DNA of 64,000 nt from Roseateles subflavus. Its GTDB lineage: Bacteria > Pseudomonadota > Gammaproteobacteria > Burkholderiales > Burkholderiaceae_C. Under the pieces are notes generated by a model. That model had not been told where the DNA came from, made no database searches, and worked only from the letters and a program-made list of their open reading frames with translations. The first letter of the stretch is position 1, and each line of letters opens with the position of its first letter. Positions 1 through 8,965 of the stretch are shown in pieces. The stretch lies in assembly GCF_030285365.1 (NCBI RefSeq), contig NZ_JASVDS010000001.1, positions 124,001 to 188,000 of the forward strand, written 5' to 3'. Position numbers and translations under genes: made by a program.

Positions 1-528
1 CGGCGCCAGGCCCTGGCCCATCAGGCGCAGGCGCTGCTGGGGAGAGAGCCACAGCGTGCCCGGGTCCAGCTCGCGCAGGACCTGCCCGTGCTCGTGCAGC
101 ACCTCCAGCAGGTCGCAGAGGTCGCAGACCAGCTCCAGGCGCTTGCGCAGCGGCAGCTCGGACGCCGCGGGCAGCAGCGGCTGGCCGTCCATCCAGCGCA
201 GCACGACGTAGGGCAGGCCGTCCGCGGTGAGGCCGCTGTCCTGGGGGAGGGAGATGTCGAGGTGGCGCAGGCTCTGCAGCCCGGGCTGCTCCTCGGCGAA
301 GCGCAGCAGCACGAGGGCCGCATCGGCGGCCTGCTCGTAGACCAGCACGGCCACCTGCTGCTCGGGCGCCATGGAGTGCTCGCCCCGGTACCAGTGGCCC
401 GAGGCGCAAACCTGGATGTCCTCGACGATGCGCCAGACGCCCAGGCGCTCGCCGACCGGCAGCACGTGCAGGGCGGAGTCGAGATCGGGCGGCGCGGTGG
501 CCGGCCCTTCGGGCAGGGGTGCATTCAT
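1..528 (-). CDS. Ser/Thr protein kinase-like protein, degenerate, 3' end cut by window edge
   Basis: Read leftwards from an ATG at 528, this frame stays open to base 1 (176 residues). It follows the N-lobe of bacterial PknB-type kinases: an LGVWRI start near residue 30, a retained helix-C-like FAEE segment (77-80), the stretch GLTADGLPYVVLRWMDGQPL (hinge) near 100-118, and a helix before the catalytic loop. The key positions are replaced. The beta-3 Lys of VAVK is Leu62, the glycine loop is lost, HRDLKPSN reads LRELDPGT (151-158), and DFG reads GQG (171-173). I infer a cytoplasmic pseudokinase or kinase-fold scaffold. The C-terminal part, which would show fused domains, lies outside the window. 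It is transcribed away from the AEC permease at 622. Confidence 0.75.
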   Translation of the reverse strand, partial: MNAPLPEGPATAPPDLDSALHVLPVGERLGVWRIVEDIQVCASGHWYRGEHSMAPEQQVAVLVYEQAADAALVLLRFAEEQPGLQSLRHLDISLPQDSGLTADGLPYVVLRWMDGQPLLPAASELPLRKRLELVCDLCDLLEVLHEHGQVLRELDPGTLWLSPQQRLRLMGQGLAP

Positions 529-621
529 ACGGATGGCAGGCGTAAATGTAAGCGCCCGGGGGAAAACGCGCCCCCCCCGCTTTCAGCTGGATACAAGCCC
601 GTATTGCGATACTCGCGCGTC

Positions 622-1584
622 ATGCAAGCCGTCATCGCCGTCACCGTGCCCTTCTTCGCCCTGGTGCTGTGCGGCTACCTCGCCGCGCGCCGGGGACTGC
701 TGGCCGAAAGCGCCATCCCGGGGCTGAACACCTTCGTGCTGTTCTTCGCCTTGCCCTGCATGCTGTTCCGTTTCGGGGCAAGCACACCCGTGCTGGAGCT
801 GCTGAGCCCCGCCGTGCTGGCGGTCTACTTGGTGTCGGCGCTGCTGATCGTCGGCGTGACGCTGTTCCTCACGCTGGACGACGTCACCCATCTCAAGGAC
901 GCCTCGTTCGGCGCCCTCGTGGCCGCCTTCCCCAACACCGGCTTCATGGGAGTGCCGCTGCTCGTGGCCCTGATGGGGCAGGCCGCCGCCGCGCCGGTGA
1001 TCTGCACCATCCTGGCCGACCTCATCGTCACGAGCTCGCTGTGCATCGCCCTGGCCCGCGCGCATGACGCGGGCGGCGCGCACTGGCGCGTGGCGCTTGG
1101 GCAGGCGCTCCAGGGGGCGGTGTCCAACCCGCTGCCCTGGGCCATCGCCCTGGGCGCGCTGAGCTCCGTCAGCGGTGTCACGCTGCCCCCCATGCTGATG
1201 ACGGTGGTGAAGATGCTGGGCGACGCCGCCTCGCCGGTGGCGCTGTTCACCATCGGCGCCGTGCTGTGGCGCGCCGGCCGCCATGCCCACACGCGCACGC
1301 CGGTGGAGCGCTACCTGCCGGTCGCCCTGATCAAGCTCTTCGGCCACCCGACGCTGGTGCTGCTGCTGGGCGTCACGGCCATCAAGCTGGGGCTGGCGCT
1401 GAGCCCCTTCCAGCTGCACGTGCTGGTGCTGGCGGCGGCGCTGCCGAGCGCGAGCAACGTCTCGCTGCTGGCCGAGCGCTACGGAGCGGACAACGGCCGC
1501 ATCGCCCGGATCATCATGGCCTCGACCGTCGTCGCCTTCTTCAGCTTCAGCGGCCTGGCGATGTGGCTGGCCCCGCGCCAATGA
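622..1584 (+). CDS. AEC-family (auxin efflux carrier-like) permease
   Basis: A 320-residue inner-membrane protein with about ten hydrophobic segments in two halves, typical of the AEC family of bile/arylmalonate/auxin-type secondary carriers. The N-terminal half holds the family-like NTFVLFFALPCMLF segment. The second half holds LPSASNVSLLAERYG, which resembles the conserved AEC segment near the C-terminus. The ATG at 622 gives a hydrophobic first helix at once; upstream in-frame codons add only low-complexity residues and are rejected. The substrate cannot be read from sequence. It is a single gene, with the S9 peptidase starting about 70 bases downstream on the same strand, so some read-through is possible. 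Confidence 0.88.
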   Translation: MQAVIAVTVPFFALVLCGYLAARRGLLAESAIPGLNTFVLFFALPCMLFRFGASTPVLELLSPAVLAVYLVSALLIVGVTLFLTLDDVTHLKDASFGALVAAFPNTGFMGVPLLVALMGQAAAAPVICTILADLIVTSSLCIALARAHDAGGAHWRVALGQALQGAVSNPLPWAIALGALSSVSGVTLPPMLMTVVKMLGDAASPVALFTIGAVLWRAGRHAHTRTPVERYLPVALIKLFGHPTLVLLLGVTAIKLGLALSPFQLHVLVLAAALPSASNVSLLAERYGADNGRIARIIMASTVVAFFSFSGLAMWLAPRQ

Positions 1585-1655
1585 GGGCGGTCGTCAGCGG
1601 CATGCGCTATCGTGCGCGGCATCTGATGCTGCGCCCGGCTCCGTGCCCCGCCCCC

Positions 1656-4100
1656 ATGCGCCCTTTCCGATCCGCCTTGCCGCCCTTGCCAGGGCTCATC
1701 CTGGCCTGTGCCCTGGTGGCCGGCCTGATGCCGGCCGCGGGCCTCGCCGCGGGCTACCAGCAGCCCTCGGCCGCCGTGCGCGAGCTGCTGGACACCGCGC
1801 CCCTGCCCCGCCTCCTGCCCTCGCCGGACCGGCAGCAGCTGGCGCTCATCGAGACCCGCCGCTTCTCGAGCATCGAGGACCTGCAGCGCCCCACGCTGCA
1901 CCTGGCCGGCACGCGCTTCGACGCCGGCAGCAGCGTGGCGCCCGGCGTCGCCGCCATCCAGCGCCTGCGCCTGCGCGCGCTGCTGCAGCCCGACGCCCCG
2001 GAGCGCGTGGTCGAGCTGCCTGCCGGCGGGCTCTGGCATGACTTCGCCTGGGCGCCGGACGGCCAGCGCTTCCTGCTCGAGCGCCGCATGGACCGTGCCA
2101 ATGAGCTGTGGGTGGGCGACACCGCGACGGCCACGCTCAAGCCCGTCCAGGGCCTGCGGCTCAACGAGGTGCTGGCCCAGGGCGAGAAGGCCTGGCTGAA
2201 CCCGCGCGAGCTCGTCGTGCTGAGCGTGCCCGACCACCGCGGCCCGCCGCCGCGCCTGGCACCCCAGCCGATCACCGAGGAGAGCCGCGGCCTCGTCTCC
2301 CCCGAGCGCACGCACCCGGACCTGCTGCACGGCCCGCAGGACGAGGCCTTGTTCGAGTACCACGCCCGCTCGGTGCTGACGGCGGTGGACCTCGTCAGCG
2401 GCAGCAGCCGGGATCTCGGCCCGGCGCAGCTCTACAGCAGCCTCAGCAGCGTGGGAGACGGCCAGTACCTGCTGACCGAGCGCATCGCCCGCCCCTTCAG
2501 CTACCGCCTGCCCTGGGACGACTTCCCCACCATCGTCGAGGTGCGCCAGCGCGACGGCAAGCTGATCCGCGAGCTGGCGCGCATGCCGCTCAAGGGCGGC
2601 GTGGCCATCGACGGCGTGCTGCCGGGGCCCCGCGTGTTCTACGCCTCGCCGACGAAGGACGCGGCCGTCTACTGGGTCGAGGCCCTGGACGGCGGGAATC
2701 CGGCCAACCGCGTGGCCTTCCGCGACCGCGTGATGCGCCTGGATCCGCCCTTCACCGGCGATCCCCAGGAGGTGCAGCGCATGCCGCACCGCTTCTCGCG
2801 CCTGCAGTTCCTGGACGACGGCCAGCATGCCCTGCTCACCGAAGTCGACCGCCAGCGCGCCTGGCAGCGCAGCTACCTGCTGCCGCTCAAGGGCACGCAG
2901 AGCAAGCCGCTGTTCGAGTTCAGCCAGCGCGAGCGCTTCCGCCATCCCGGCAGCCCGCTGATGCGCACGCTGCCCAACGGCCATCTCGTGGTGCAGACAC
3001 TGGGCGGCGACCTGCTGTTGACCGGCCCGGGCGCCAGCCCCAAGGGCGACCGCCCCTTCCTCGATCGCTTCTCGCTGCGGGACCTCAGCGTGCAGCGCCT
3101 GTTCCAGTCGCCCGAGGGCAGCTACGAGACGCCGCTGGCCGTGCTGGAGGGCGGCCGGCAGGTGCTGCTGAGCCGCGAGAGCGCCGCCGAGCCGCCGAAC
3201 CTGGCGCTGCGCGAGCTGGCCTCCGGCAACAGCCTGCAGGCGCTGACGCGGCTGAAGGACAACACGCCGCAGCTGCGCAAGATCCGTCGCGAGTTCGTCA
3301 GCTTCAAGCGGGCCGACGGCGTGGACATGTCCTTCTGGATGTACCTGCCGCCCGACTACCGGGAGGGCGAGCGCCGCCCCACGCTGGTCTGGGCCTATCC
3401 GATGGAGTACAGCGACGCGGCCATCGCCAGCCAGGTGAGCGGTGCCAGCAACCGCTTCCTCAGCTTCAACGGCATCAGCCCGCTGGCGCTGCTGCTGGAC
3501 GGCTTCGTGGTGCTCTACGACGCGCACATGCCCGTGGTGGGCGACCTCAAGACCGTCAACGACGGCTTCATCGAGCAGATCACCATGAACGCCCGCGCCA
3601 TCATCGACAAGGCCGAGGACCTCGGCGTCTCCGACCCGAAGCGCATGGCGGTCGGCGGTCACAGCTACGGCGCCTTCATGGCCGTCAACCTGCTCGCCCA
3701 CACCGACCTCTTCAAGGCCGGCATCGCGCGCAGCGGCGCCTACAACCGCACGCTCACGCCCTTCGGCTTCCAGAGCGAGCGCCGCTCGCTGTGGGATGCG
3801 AAGGACGTCTACCTGCACCTCTCGCCCCTGCTCTACGCGCCGCAGATCAAGGAGCCGCTGCTGCTCCTGCACGGCGAGCAGGACGGCAACGCCGGCACGC
3901 CGCCGCTGCAGAGCGAACGCCTCTTCCACGCGCTCTCCGGGCTCGGGGGGACCGTGCGGCTGACGATGCTGCCGCTGGAGGCCCACGGCTACGGCGCCCG
4001 CGAGTCCGCCGGCCATGTGCAGTGGGAGATGAGCCAGTGGCTCAAGACCTGGCTGGGCGATCCCCGCGAGGCGAAGGAGCCCGCGAAGAACGGGCGCTGA
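1656..4100 (+). CDS. Secreted S9 prolyl-oligopeptidase-family peptidase (S9D, glutamyl endopeptidase-like)
   Basis: An 814-residue protein. The ATG at 1656 begins a Sec signal peptide (MRPFRS, a long hydrophobic stretch, then AGLAAGYQQ). The first two thirds look like the beta-propeller cap of S9 enzymes and the last 250 residues are the alpha/beta-hydrolase domain. The triad is visible: Ser670 in GGHSYGA, Asp743 in GEQDGN and His777 in EAHGYG. The segment GIARSGAYNRTLTPFGFQSE is characteristic of the S9D group that includes plant chloroplast glutamyl endopeptidase. Cleavage after acidic residues is inferred from that resemblance only. It probably acts in the periplasm or outside the cell on peptides. 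Upstream in-frame ATGs at 1605 and 1626 would spoil the signal peptide. Confidence 0.88.
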   Translation: MRPFRSALPPLPGLILACALVAGLMPAAGLAAGYQQPSAAVRELLDTAPLPRLLPSPDRQQLALIETRRFSSIEDLQRPTLHLAGTRFDAGSSVAPGVAAIQRLRLRALLQPDAPERVVELPAGGLWHDFAWAPDGQRFLLERRMDRANELWVGDTATATLKPVQGLRLNEVLAQGEKAWLNPRELVVLSVPDHRGPPPRLAPQPITEESRGLVSPERTHPDLLHGPQDEALFEYHARSVLTAVDLVSGSSRDLGPAQLYSSLSSVGDGQYLLTERIARPFSYRLPWDDFPTIVEVRQRDGKLIRELARMPLKGGVAIDGVLPGPRVFYASPTKDAAVYWVEALDGGNPANRVAFRDRVMRLDPPFTGDPQEVQRMPHRFSRLQFLDDGQHALLTEVDRQRAWQRSYLLPLKGTQSKPLFEFSQRERFRHPGSPLMRTLPNGHLVVQTLGGDLLLTGPGASPKGDRPFLDRFSLRDLSVQRLFQSPEGSYETPLAVLEGGRQVLLSRESAAEPPNLALRELASGNSLQALTRLKDNTPQLRKIRREFVSFKRADGVDMSFWMYLPPDYREGERRPTLVWAYPMEYSDAAIASQVSGASNRFLSFNGISPLALLLDGFVVLYDAHMPVVGDLKTVNDGFIEQITMNARAIIDKAEDLGVSDPKRMAVGGHSYGAFMAVNLLAHTDLFKAGIARSGAYNRTLTPFGFQSERRSLWDAKDVYLHLSPLLYAPQIKEPLLLLHGEQDGNAGTPPLQSERLFHALSGLGGTVRLTMLPLEAHGYGARESAGHVQWEMSQWLKTWLGDPREAKEPAKNGR

Positions 4101-4112
4101 TCACCGCCGCCG

Positions 4113-6242
4113 TCAGATCGCCAGCGGGTCCACGTCGATGGCCCAGCGCAGCAGCCCGCGGTGCTCGCGCTTGAGCGCCTGCAGCAGCGGCAGCCAGTGC
4201 CACAGCAGGCGCTGCAGCGTCGAACGCTGGCCGCACTCGATCAGCATCTGGAAGCGTTCCACATTGGCCACGCGCGCCACGCTCATGGGCACCGGCGGGT
4301 AGATGAGCGCCTGCTGCGCGTCGGGCAGCGCCTGGGCCAGCGCCGCGGCGGCATCGAGGAAGGCCTGCGCGCCCTCGGCCGTGCGCGCCTCGGCCCGCAT
4401 CAGCGCCAGGTGCGAGAACGGCGGCAAGGCCGCGGACTCCCGCTCCGCGAGCTGGCTGGCGGCAAAGAACTCGTAATCGTGCCGCTGCAGCGCCAGGTAC
4501 AGCGCATGCTGGGGGTGCCAGGTCTGCACCCACATCTCGCTGCGCGCCGCCACCTCGGCATCGCGCCCCGCGCGGCCGGCCGCCTGCATCAGCAGCGCGA
4601 AGAGCCGTTCGGGCGCACGGAAGTCGCTGGAGAAGAGCGCGCCGTCCGGGTTCACCGCCGCCACCAGCGTGATGCGGCGGAAGTCGTGGCCCTTGGTGAT
4701 CATCTGCGTGCCGACGAGGATGTCCACCTCGCCCGCATGCACCGCGCCGAGCTGCTCCTCGAGCTGGCCCTTGTGCTTCGTGGAGTCGGCATCGATGCGG
4801 GCCACGCGCGCGCCCGGCAGGGCCTCGGCCAGCTGCTCCTCGAGGCGCTCCGTGCCGCGGCCCAGCGGGGCGATGTCGAGATTGCCGCAGGTGGGGCAGG
4901 CGAACGGCACGCGCTCGGCGAAGCCGCAGTGGTGGCAGCGCAGGCTGCGGTCGCCCTTGTGGAAGACGCGCCAGGCGCTGCAGTGCGGGCATTCGCTCTT
5001 CCAGTTGCACTCGCCGCAGTGAAGCACCGGCGCATAGCCCCGGCGGTTCAGGAACACGAGGCTCTGCTCACCGCGGGCCAGACGCTGGCGCAGGGCCTCC
5101 AGCAACGGCGCGGTGAGCGCCGTGGTGACGCCCTTGGTGCGGGCCAGCGTGTTCATGTCGAAGATGCGCACCCTCGGCATCGCGCCACCGCCGATGCGCT
5201 GAGGCATGACGAGGCGGCGGTAGCGGCCGCTGTTCGCGTGGTGCCAGCTCTCGAGCGAGGGCGTGGCGGAGCCGAGGATCACCGGCACCTTCTCCAGCCG
5301 CGCGCGGTAGACGGCGAGGTCGCGCGCCGAGTAGCGGGCGCCGTCCTGCTGCTTGTAGCTGGGGTCGTGCTCCTCGTCGACGGCGATCAGCCCGAGACGC
5401 GGCAGCGAGGCGAAGACCGCCAGCCGCGTGCCAAGGATCAGCTCGGCCTGCCCGAGATGCGCCGCCAGCCAGTTCTGCAGGCGCTGCGCGGGGGTGAGGC
5501 CGCTGTGCAGGGAGACGATGCGCCGCCCGGCGAAGCGCTCGGCGAAGCGCGCCTCGAGCTGGGGCGTGAGGTTGATCTCGGGGACCAGCACCAGCACCTG
5601 CCGGCCCTGGGCCAGCGCCTGCTCGGCCGCGCGCAGGTAGACCTCCGTCTTGCCACTGCCGGTGACGCCATACAGCAGCACGGGCGTGGGCGCCGCAGCA
5701 TCGGGCGGGGCCTGCAGCAGGCCGTCGAGCTGCGCCAGCGCGGCCTGCTGCGCCTCGCTGAGCACGGGCATCGGGGGCGGCGCCTCGGGCGCGGCGGGCG
5801 GTGGCAGCTTGGCCAGCTTCTTGAGCTTGGCCTGCAGCTGCTTCGCCGTGACCTCCTTCAGCTGGGGTGGCAGCACCGAGAGCGCCAGCTCGCCGATGGC
5901 GCGCTGGTAGTACTGCGCCGCGAACTCGACCAGCCGCCGCCAGCTCGCCGAGAGGGGCGGGAGCGCGTCCAGCACCTCGCCCACCTCGCGCAGCTCGGCA
6001 TCCGGCAAGACCTGGCCCTGCGGGGACAGGTCTTGCGCCGGCGCGTCGTCCCAGACCAGCCCCAGCAGCTCGCGCTTGCCCAGCGGCACCTGCAGCAGCG
6101 TGCCTGGCGGCCAGGCCTGGCCCGCCCGGTAGGTCAGTGGACCGCTGAGGCCGCTGTGCTGCGGCGCGTCCACGGCCACCTGCAGCCGGTGGGCGGCCGC
6201 TGCCGTGGGCGCCGGGTCGGCCGCTGCCGCAGGATCAGCCAT
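4113..6242 (-). CDS. priA: Primosomal protein N' (PriA replication-restart helicase)
   Basis: A 709-residue 3'-to-5' DNA helicase that reloads the replisome at stalled forks. Visible are an N-terminal 3'-DNA-binding region (about 17-120), Walker A GVTGSGKT at 192-199, the DEEHDPSYKQ Walker B/DEAH box, helicase motifs V and VI (GTQMITKGHDF, QAAGRAGRDA), and a zinc-binding insert with paired cysteines from about residue 408 (CGECNWKSECPHC, then CHHC and CPTC). The start at 6242 (MADPAAAADP) is chosen; an ATG 22 codons upstream is possible. Codons 70-79 carry an inverted pair of the GCAAGACCTG decamer. It is convergent with the S9 peptidase, whose end lies 12 bases away. Confidence 0.96.
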   Translation of the reverse strand: MADPAAAADPAPTAAAAHRLQVAVDAPQHSGLSGPLTYRAGQAWPPGTLLQVPLGKRELLGLVWDDAPAQDLSPQGQVLPDAELREVGEVLDALPPLSASWRRLVEFAAQYYQRAIGELALSVLPPQLKEVTAKQLQAKLKKLAKLPPPAAPEAPPPMPVLSEAQQAALAQLDGLLQAPPDAAAPTPVLLYGVTGSGKTEVYLRAAEQALAQGRQVLVLVPEINLTPQLEARFAERFAGRRIVSLHSGLTPAQRLQNWLAAHLGQAELILGTRLAVFASLPRLGLIAVDEEHDPSYKQQDGARYSARDLAVYRARLEKVPVILGSATPSLESWHHANSGRYRRLVMPQRIGGGAMPRVRIFDMNTLARTKGVTTALTAPLLEALRQRLARGEQSLVFLNRRGYAPVLHCGECNWKSECPHCSAWRVFHKGDRSLRCHHCGFAERVPFACPTCGNLDIAPLGRGTERLEEQLAEALPGARVARIDADSTKHKGQLEEQLGAVHAGEVDILVGTQMITKGHDFRRITLVAAVNPDGALFSSDFRAPERLFALLMQAAGRAGRDAEVAARSEMWVQTWHPQHALYLALQRHDYEFFAASQLAERESAALPPFSHLALMRAEARTAEGAQAFLDAAAALAQALPDAQQALIYPPVPMSVARVANVERFQMLIECGQRSTLQRLLWHWLPLLQALKREHRGLLRWAIDVDPLAI
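6005..6036. repeat. Inverted pair of GCAAGACCTG decamers inside priA
   Basis: GCAAGACCTG at 6005-6014 and its exact reverse complement CAGGTCTTGC at 6027-6036, separated by 12 bases. In priA this reads QDLSPQGQVL and uses CAA for Gln and TTG for Leu, both uncommon in this GC-rich window. Five more copies of the decamer occur in the window. Confidence 0.8.
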
Positions 6243-6700
6243 GAGAAAGCCTCGCTCGCGCGCCGGCGGATGGGCGTGCGCCGGCCAGCCCGGCCCCCGC
6301 CGATTCATGCCTCACTTGCCGCCGCTTCTGCATGTCCTGCCTCGAAATCTCCGCTAACTGCTTGATTCGTCCCGGGTCCTTGCCGGACATCGCCCGGCCT
6401 GTGGATAACTTTGTGCAAAAGACACCCTTGTGCACAACATCCCCCGAGAGGCCTCACGGCGGTGCGTAACCGTGCATTCGTCAGGCGAACTGCATGACTC
6501 CTTAGAAATCAAGCACTTAGCCTGCCATCGTGGAAACCCCCAGCTGCGCCGCAGCAATTGACACAGGCTGAAACGCCCGCCCCCATTTTGGGGATAAGTG
6601 TCTGCTTACTGTGCAGAGTTCACAGGCGCTTCCCCGTGACTTTCCTGTCATCCCGCGGGCGCTGCACCGCCTGGTCGCGGTGCAGCGCGCCGGCCCTGAC
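6243..6700. promoter_or_regulatory. Gene-free region upstream of priA with DnaA-box-like sites
   Basis: There are 458 bases between the end of hemE and the start of priA, both on the minus strand, and no convincing reading frame. The region is less GC-rich than its surroundings. It holds a perfect DnaA-box match TGTGGATAA at 6400-6408, a one-mismatch copy TGTGCAAAA at 6412-6420, the palindrome TTGTGCACAA at 6428-6437, and another one-mismatch copy TGGGGATAA at 6589-6597. A perfect 10-bp hairpin follows hemE at 6661-6686. It presumably contains the priA promoter. DnaA binding is inferred from consensus matching only. Confidence 0.5.
6661..6686 (-). terminator. Hairpin downstream of hemE
   Basis: GCTGCACCGC at 6661-6670 and GCGGTGCAGC at 6677-6686 form a perfect 10-bp stem with a 6-base loop, starting 15 bases after the hemE stop on the minus strand. 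No T-run follows, so it is a weak intrinsic terminator or an RNA-stabilising structure. Confidence 0.45.
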
Positions 6701-7789
6701 TCAGGCCTGGCGCAGGCGCCGCGAGTGCTGGTGCACCTCGTCGACGAGATGCAGCACATGCTCCGGCGGCGTGAACTGGCTGATGCCATGGCCGAGGTTG
6801 AAGACATGGCCGCCCCAGCCGCCGTCGGCGCGTTGCGGGCGGCCGAAGCTGTCCAGCACGCTGCGGACCTGGGTGCGGATGGCCTCCGGCGGTGCAAACA
6901 GCACGTTCGGGTCCAGATTGCCCTGCAGCGCGACACGGTCCTGCACCTGCGCGCGGGCCTTGCCGAGGTTGGCCGTCCAGTCCAGGCCGACGACGTCGGC
7001 CCCGGCCTCGGCGATCTCGTCCAGCCACAGGGCGCCGCCCTTGGTGAACAGGATGCGGGGAATGCGCTGGCCGTCGTGCTCGGTCTTCACCTGCGCCAGC
7101 ACGCGGCGCGAATAGGCGAGGCTGAACTCCTGGAACATGCCGTCGGCCAGCACCCCGCCCCACGAGTCGAAGACCATCACGGCCTGCGCACCGGCCTCGA
7201 TCTGGGTGTTGAGGTACTGCGCCACGGCGTCCGCGTTGATCTGCAGGATGCGGTGCATCAGATCCGGGCGGCTGTACATCAGCGCCTTGACCTGGCGGTA
7301 GTCGTCCGAGCCGCCGCCCTCGACCATGTAGCAGGCCAGGGTCCAGGGGCTGCCCGAGAAGCCGATCAGCGGCACGCGGCCGTTGAGCGCCTTGCGGATG
7401 GAGGTGACGGCGTCGAAGACATAGCGCAGCTTGTCCATGTCCGGCACGGCCAGCTCGGCCACGGCGGCCTCATCACGCACGACCTTGGCGAACTTCGGGC
7501 CCTCGCCCTGCTGGAAGGAGAGCCCCAGGCCCATGGCGTCGGGCACGGTGAGGATGTCGCTGAACAGGATGGCGGCGTCGAGCGGGTAGCGCTCCAGCGG
7601 CTGCAGCGTCACCTCGGTGGCGTAGTCCGTGTTGGTGGCCAGGCCCATGAAGCTGCCGGCCTTGGCGCGGGTGTCGCGATACTCCGGCAGGTAGCGGCCG
7701 GCCTGGCGCATCAGCCAGACGGGCGTGTAGTCGGTGGGCTGGCGCAGGCAGGCGCGCAGGAAGGTGTCGTTTTGCAGGGGTGCGCTCAT
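6701..7789 (-). CDS. hemE: Uroporphyrinogen decarboxylase
   Basis: A 362-residue cytoplasmic enzyme of haem biosynthesis that removes four acetate carboxyl groups from uroporphyrinogen III to give coproporphyrinogen III. Full family length. Signature segments are visible: [16 protein letters not shown] near the N-terminus (substrate-binding arginines), [14 protein letters not shown] (with the catalytic-type Asp), [21 protein letters not shown], and [14 protein letters not shown]. The ATG at 7789 matches the usual family start. It lies upstream of priA on the same strand, but 458 bases and a hairpin separate them, so they are probably separate transcription units. Confidence 0.97.
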   Translation of the reverse strand: MSAPLQNDTFLRACLRQPTDYTPVWLMRQAGRYLPEYRDTRAKAGSFMGLATNTDYATEVTLQPLERYPLDAAILFSDILTVPDAMGLGLSFQQGEGPKFAKVVRDEAAVAELAVPDMDKLRYVFDAVTSIRKALNGRVPLIGFSGSPWTLACYMVEGGGSDDYRQVKALMYSRPDLMHRILQINADAVAQYLNTQIEAGAQAVMVFDSWGGVLADGMFQEFSLAYSRRVLAQVKTEHDGQRIPRILFTKGGALWLDEIAEAGADVVGLDWTANLGKARAQVQDRVALQGNLDPNVLFAPPEAIRTQVRSVLDSFGRPQRADGGWGGHVFNLGHGISQFTPPEHVLHLVDEVHQHSRRLRQA

Positions 7790-7867
7790 GGGGCGCCATT
7801 ATCGGTGCGAGCGGCGCCAGGCGTGGCCGATCTGCGGACCGGCTGCGGCATGTCAAAGCGTTCAGGC

Positions 7868-7896
7868 AAAAAAAATGGAGAGCCCTTGGGCTCTCC
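7868..7896 (-). terminator. Intrinsic terminator of the lipoprotein operon
   Basis: GGAGAGCCC at 7877-7885 pairs perfectly with GGGCTCTCC at 7888-7896. On the minus strand the stem is followed by one A and then eight T residues (A-run at 7868-7875 on the plus strand). It lies 34 bases past the stop of the GNA1162-family gene. Confidence 0.9.
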
Positions 7897-7930
7897 TGGC
7901 GGTCCGCCCCGGGCGGGCGTCGACCGGCTG

Positions 7931-8578
7931 TCAGCTGGCCGGGACCGGCTTGCGCGGGCCGGCCGGCAGACCCAGCTGTGGATGGACGATGAGGCGGTTG
8001 ACCGCGCGCCCGGCGACCGGGAAGCTGCGGTCCGACGCCGAGTTGACCACCTGCTCCACGAGCGCCTTCACCAGCAGCCCCACCAGGCCTTGCTGGTTGC
8101 TCCCGCCCTCTTCGGACGACGCGGCCGAGGCCTTGCCGGACCACAGCTCCTGGCCGGAGCGGAGGTCCACCACGCGCGCCTCGACAGCCACCACCGTGTC
8201 GCTGGCCAGCACCATGTACTTGGTGCCGTACTGCTTCACGGTGATGTAGACCACGGCATCGGCACCGAACACGTCACGCAGCTTCGGCACGGCGATCTGA
8301 TGCATGTCGTGCGGGGTCTGCATGCCGTTCTGCCGCAGCGTCTCGGACACCAGGCTCACCGGCATCACGTAGTAGCCCGACTCCGCCAGCGGCAGGGTGA
8401 TCTGCGCCAGCACGCCGTTGGTGGCATCCGGGTCCGGGGTCTCGTTCAGCGGCGGCAGGACCAGCAACGAAGTGGGCTTCGCGGCCTTGAAGGCGCTCAT
8501 GTCCTTGGGCGTGGGGGCCGTGGCGCAGGCCGTGAGCAGCGCGGCGCTGACCAGGAGCGAAAGTACAGTCTTCATCAT
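7931..8578 (-). CDS. GNA1162-family (DUF799) putative lipoprotein
   Basis: A 215-residue protein with an N-terminal lipobox (MMKTVLSLLVSAALLTAC), predicted to be lipidated and exported. The body matches the DUF799/GNA1162 family: LLVLPPLNETPDPDATNGVLAQITLPLAESGYY, then LRDVFGADAVVYITVKQYGTKY and VVDLRSGQELWSGKA. Members have a TolB-like fold; their function is not established. Start at 8578 or the adjacent ATG at 8575, both behind a purine-rich GAGAGAG. It is the last gene of the operon csgG-like, DUF4810, DUF799, 16 bases after the previous stop, and is followed by a strong terminator. Confidence 0.85.
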   Translation of the reverse strand: MMKTVLSLLVSAALLTACATAPTPKDMSAFKAAKPTSLLVLPPLNETPDPDATNGVLAQITLPLAESGYYVMPVSLVSETLRQNGMQTPHDMHQIAVPKLRDVFGADAVVYITVKQYGTKYMVLASDTVVAVEARVVDLRSGQELWSGKASAASSEEGGSNQQGLVGLLVKALVEQVVNSASDRSFPVAGRAVNRLIVHPQLGLPAGPRKPVPAS

Positions 8579-8594
8579 CTGTGGCAGCTCTCTC

Positions 8595-8951
8595 TCAGCT
8601 CGCGGACGAGCTCTTCTGCGCATTGCGCAGCAGCATGTCGATGTATTGGGCCGATTCCGGGAAGAGCTGACGCTCACGTTCCAGGTGGCGGCGGGACTCC
8701 TCGCTGCGGCCCAGCCTCGCGTTCAGCAAGGCCATGTGGCCGTGCAGGCCCGGGGGCGGCAGCAGGTTCGACTGCTGCGTCTCGGCCAGCTGCACCTGCA
8801 GCTTGTCGAGCAGCTCCTGCGCCTTGGCGTCGTCGCCCTTGAAGTGGGCATACAGGGCGGGCTGGTAGCTGCCCCAGTGGTAGAGCGGCTTTGGTGCCGT
8901 GGCGCAGGCGCCGAGCAGCAGGGTCAGTGCCAGGGCAGCCGCCGTCTTCAT
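8595..8951 (-). CDS. DUF4810-family small lipoprotein
   Basis: A 118-residue protein with a lipoprotein signal (MKTAAALALTLLLGAC) and the family-like segment KPLYHWGSYQPALYAHFKGD. The rest is helical and TPR-like (AKAQELLDKLQVQLAET; HMALLNARLGRSEESRRHLERERQLFPES). The ATG at 8951 sits 6 bases after AAGGGA. A start six codons upstream (8969) overlaps the preceding stop as ATGA but weakens the signal peptide. It is the middle gene of the three-lipoprotein operon and is probably a structural partner of the CsgG-like protein; that role is inferred from co-location alone. Confidence 0.82.
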   Translation of the reverse strand: MKTAAALALTLLLGACATAPKPLYHWGSYQPALYAHFKGDDAKAQELLDKLQVQLAETQQSNLLPPPGLHGHMALLNARLGRSEESRRHLERERQLFPESAQYIDMLLRNAQKSSSAS

Positions 8952-8965
8952 GTGCGATCCCTTGC

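Noticed and set aside
1479-4016. Long antisense open frame opposite the S9 peptidase
   Set aside because: Its composition is Arg/Gln/Ala-rich shadow text with no motifs, while the plus-strand frame has an intact triad and signal peptide.
4161-6365. Long plus-strand frame opposite priA
   Set aside because: It mirrors priA codons in high-GC DNA; no domain or ribosome site. Similar antisense frames over uup, gshB-kup, the TonB receptor and metH were rejected for the same reason.
6380-6600. Possible replication origin
   Set aside because: DnaA-box-like sites exist, but no dnaA, dnaN, rpmH, gidA or parAB genes are near and no clear AT-rich unwinding element is seen.
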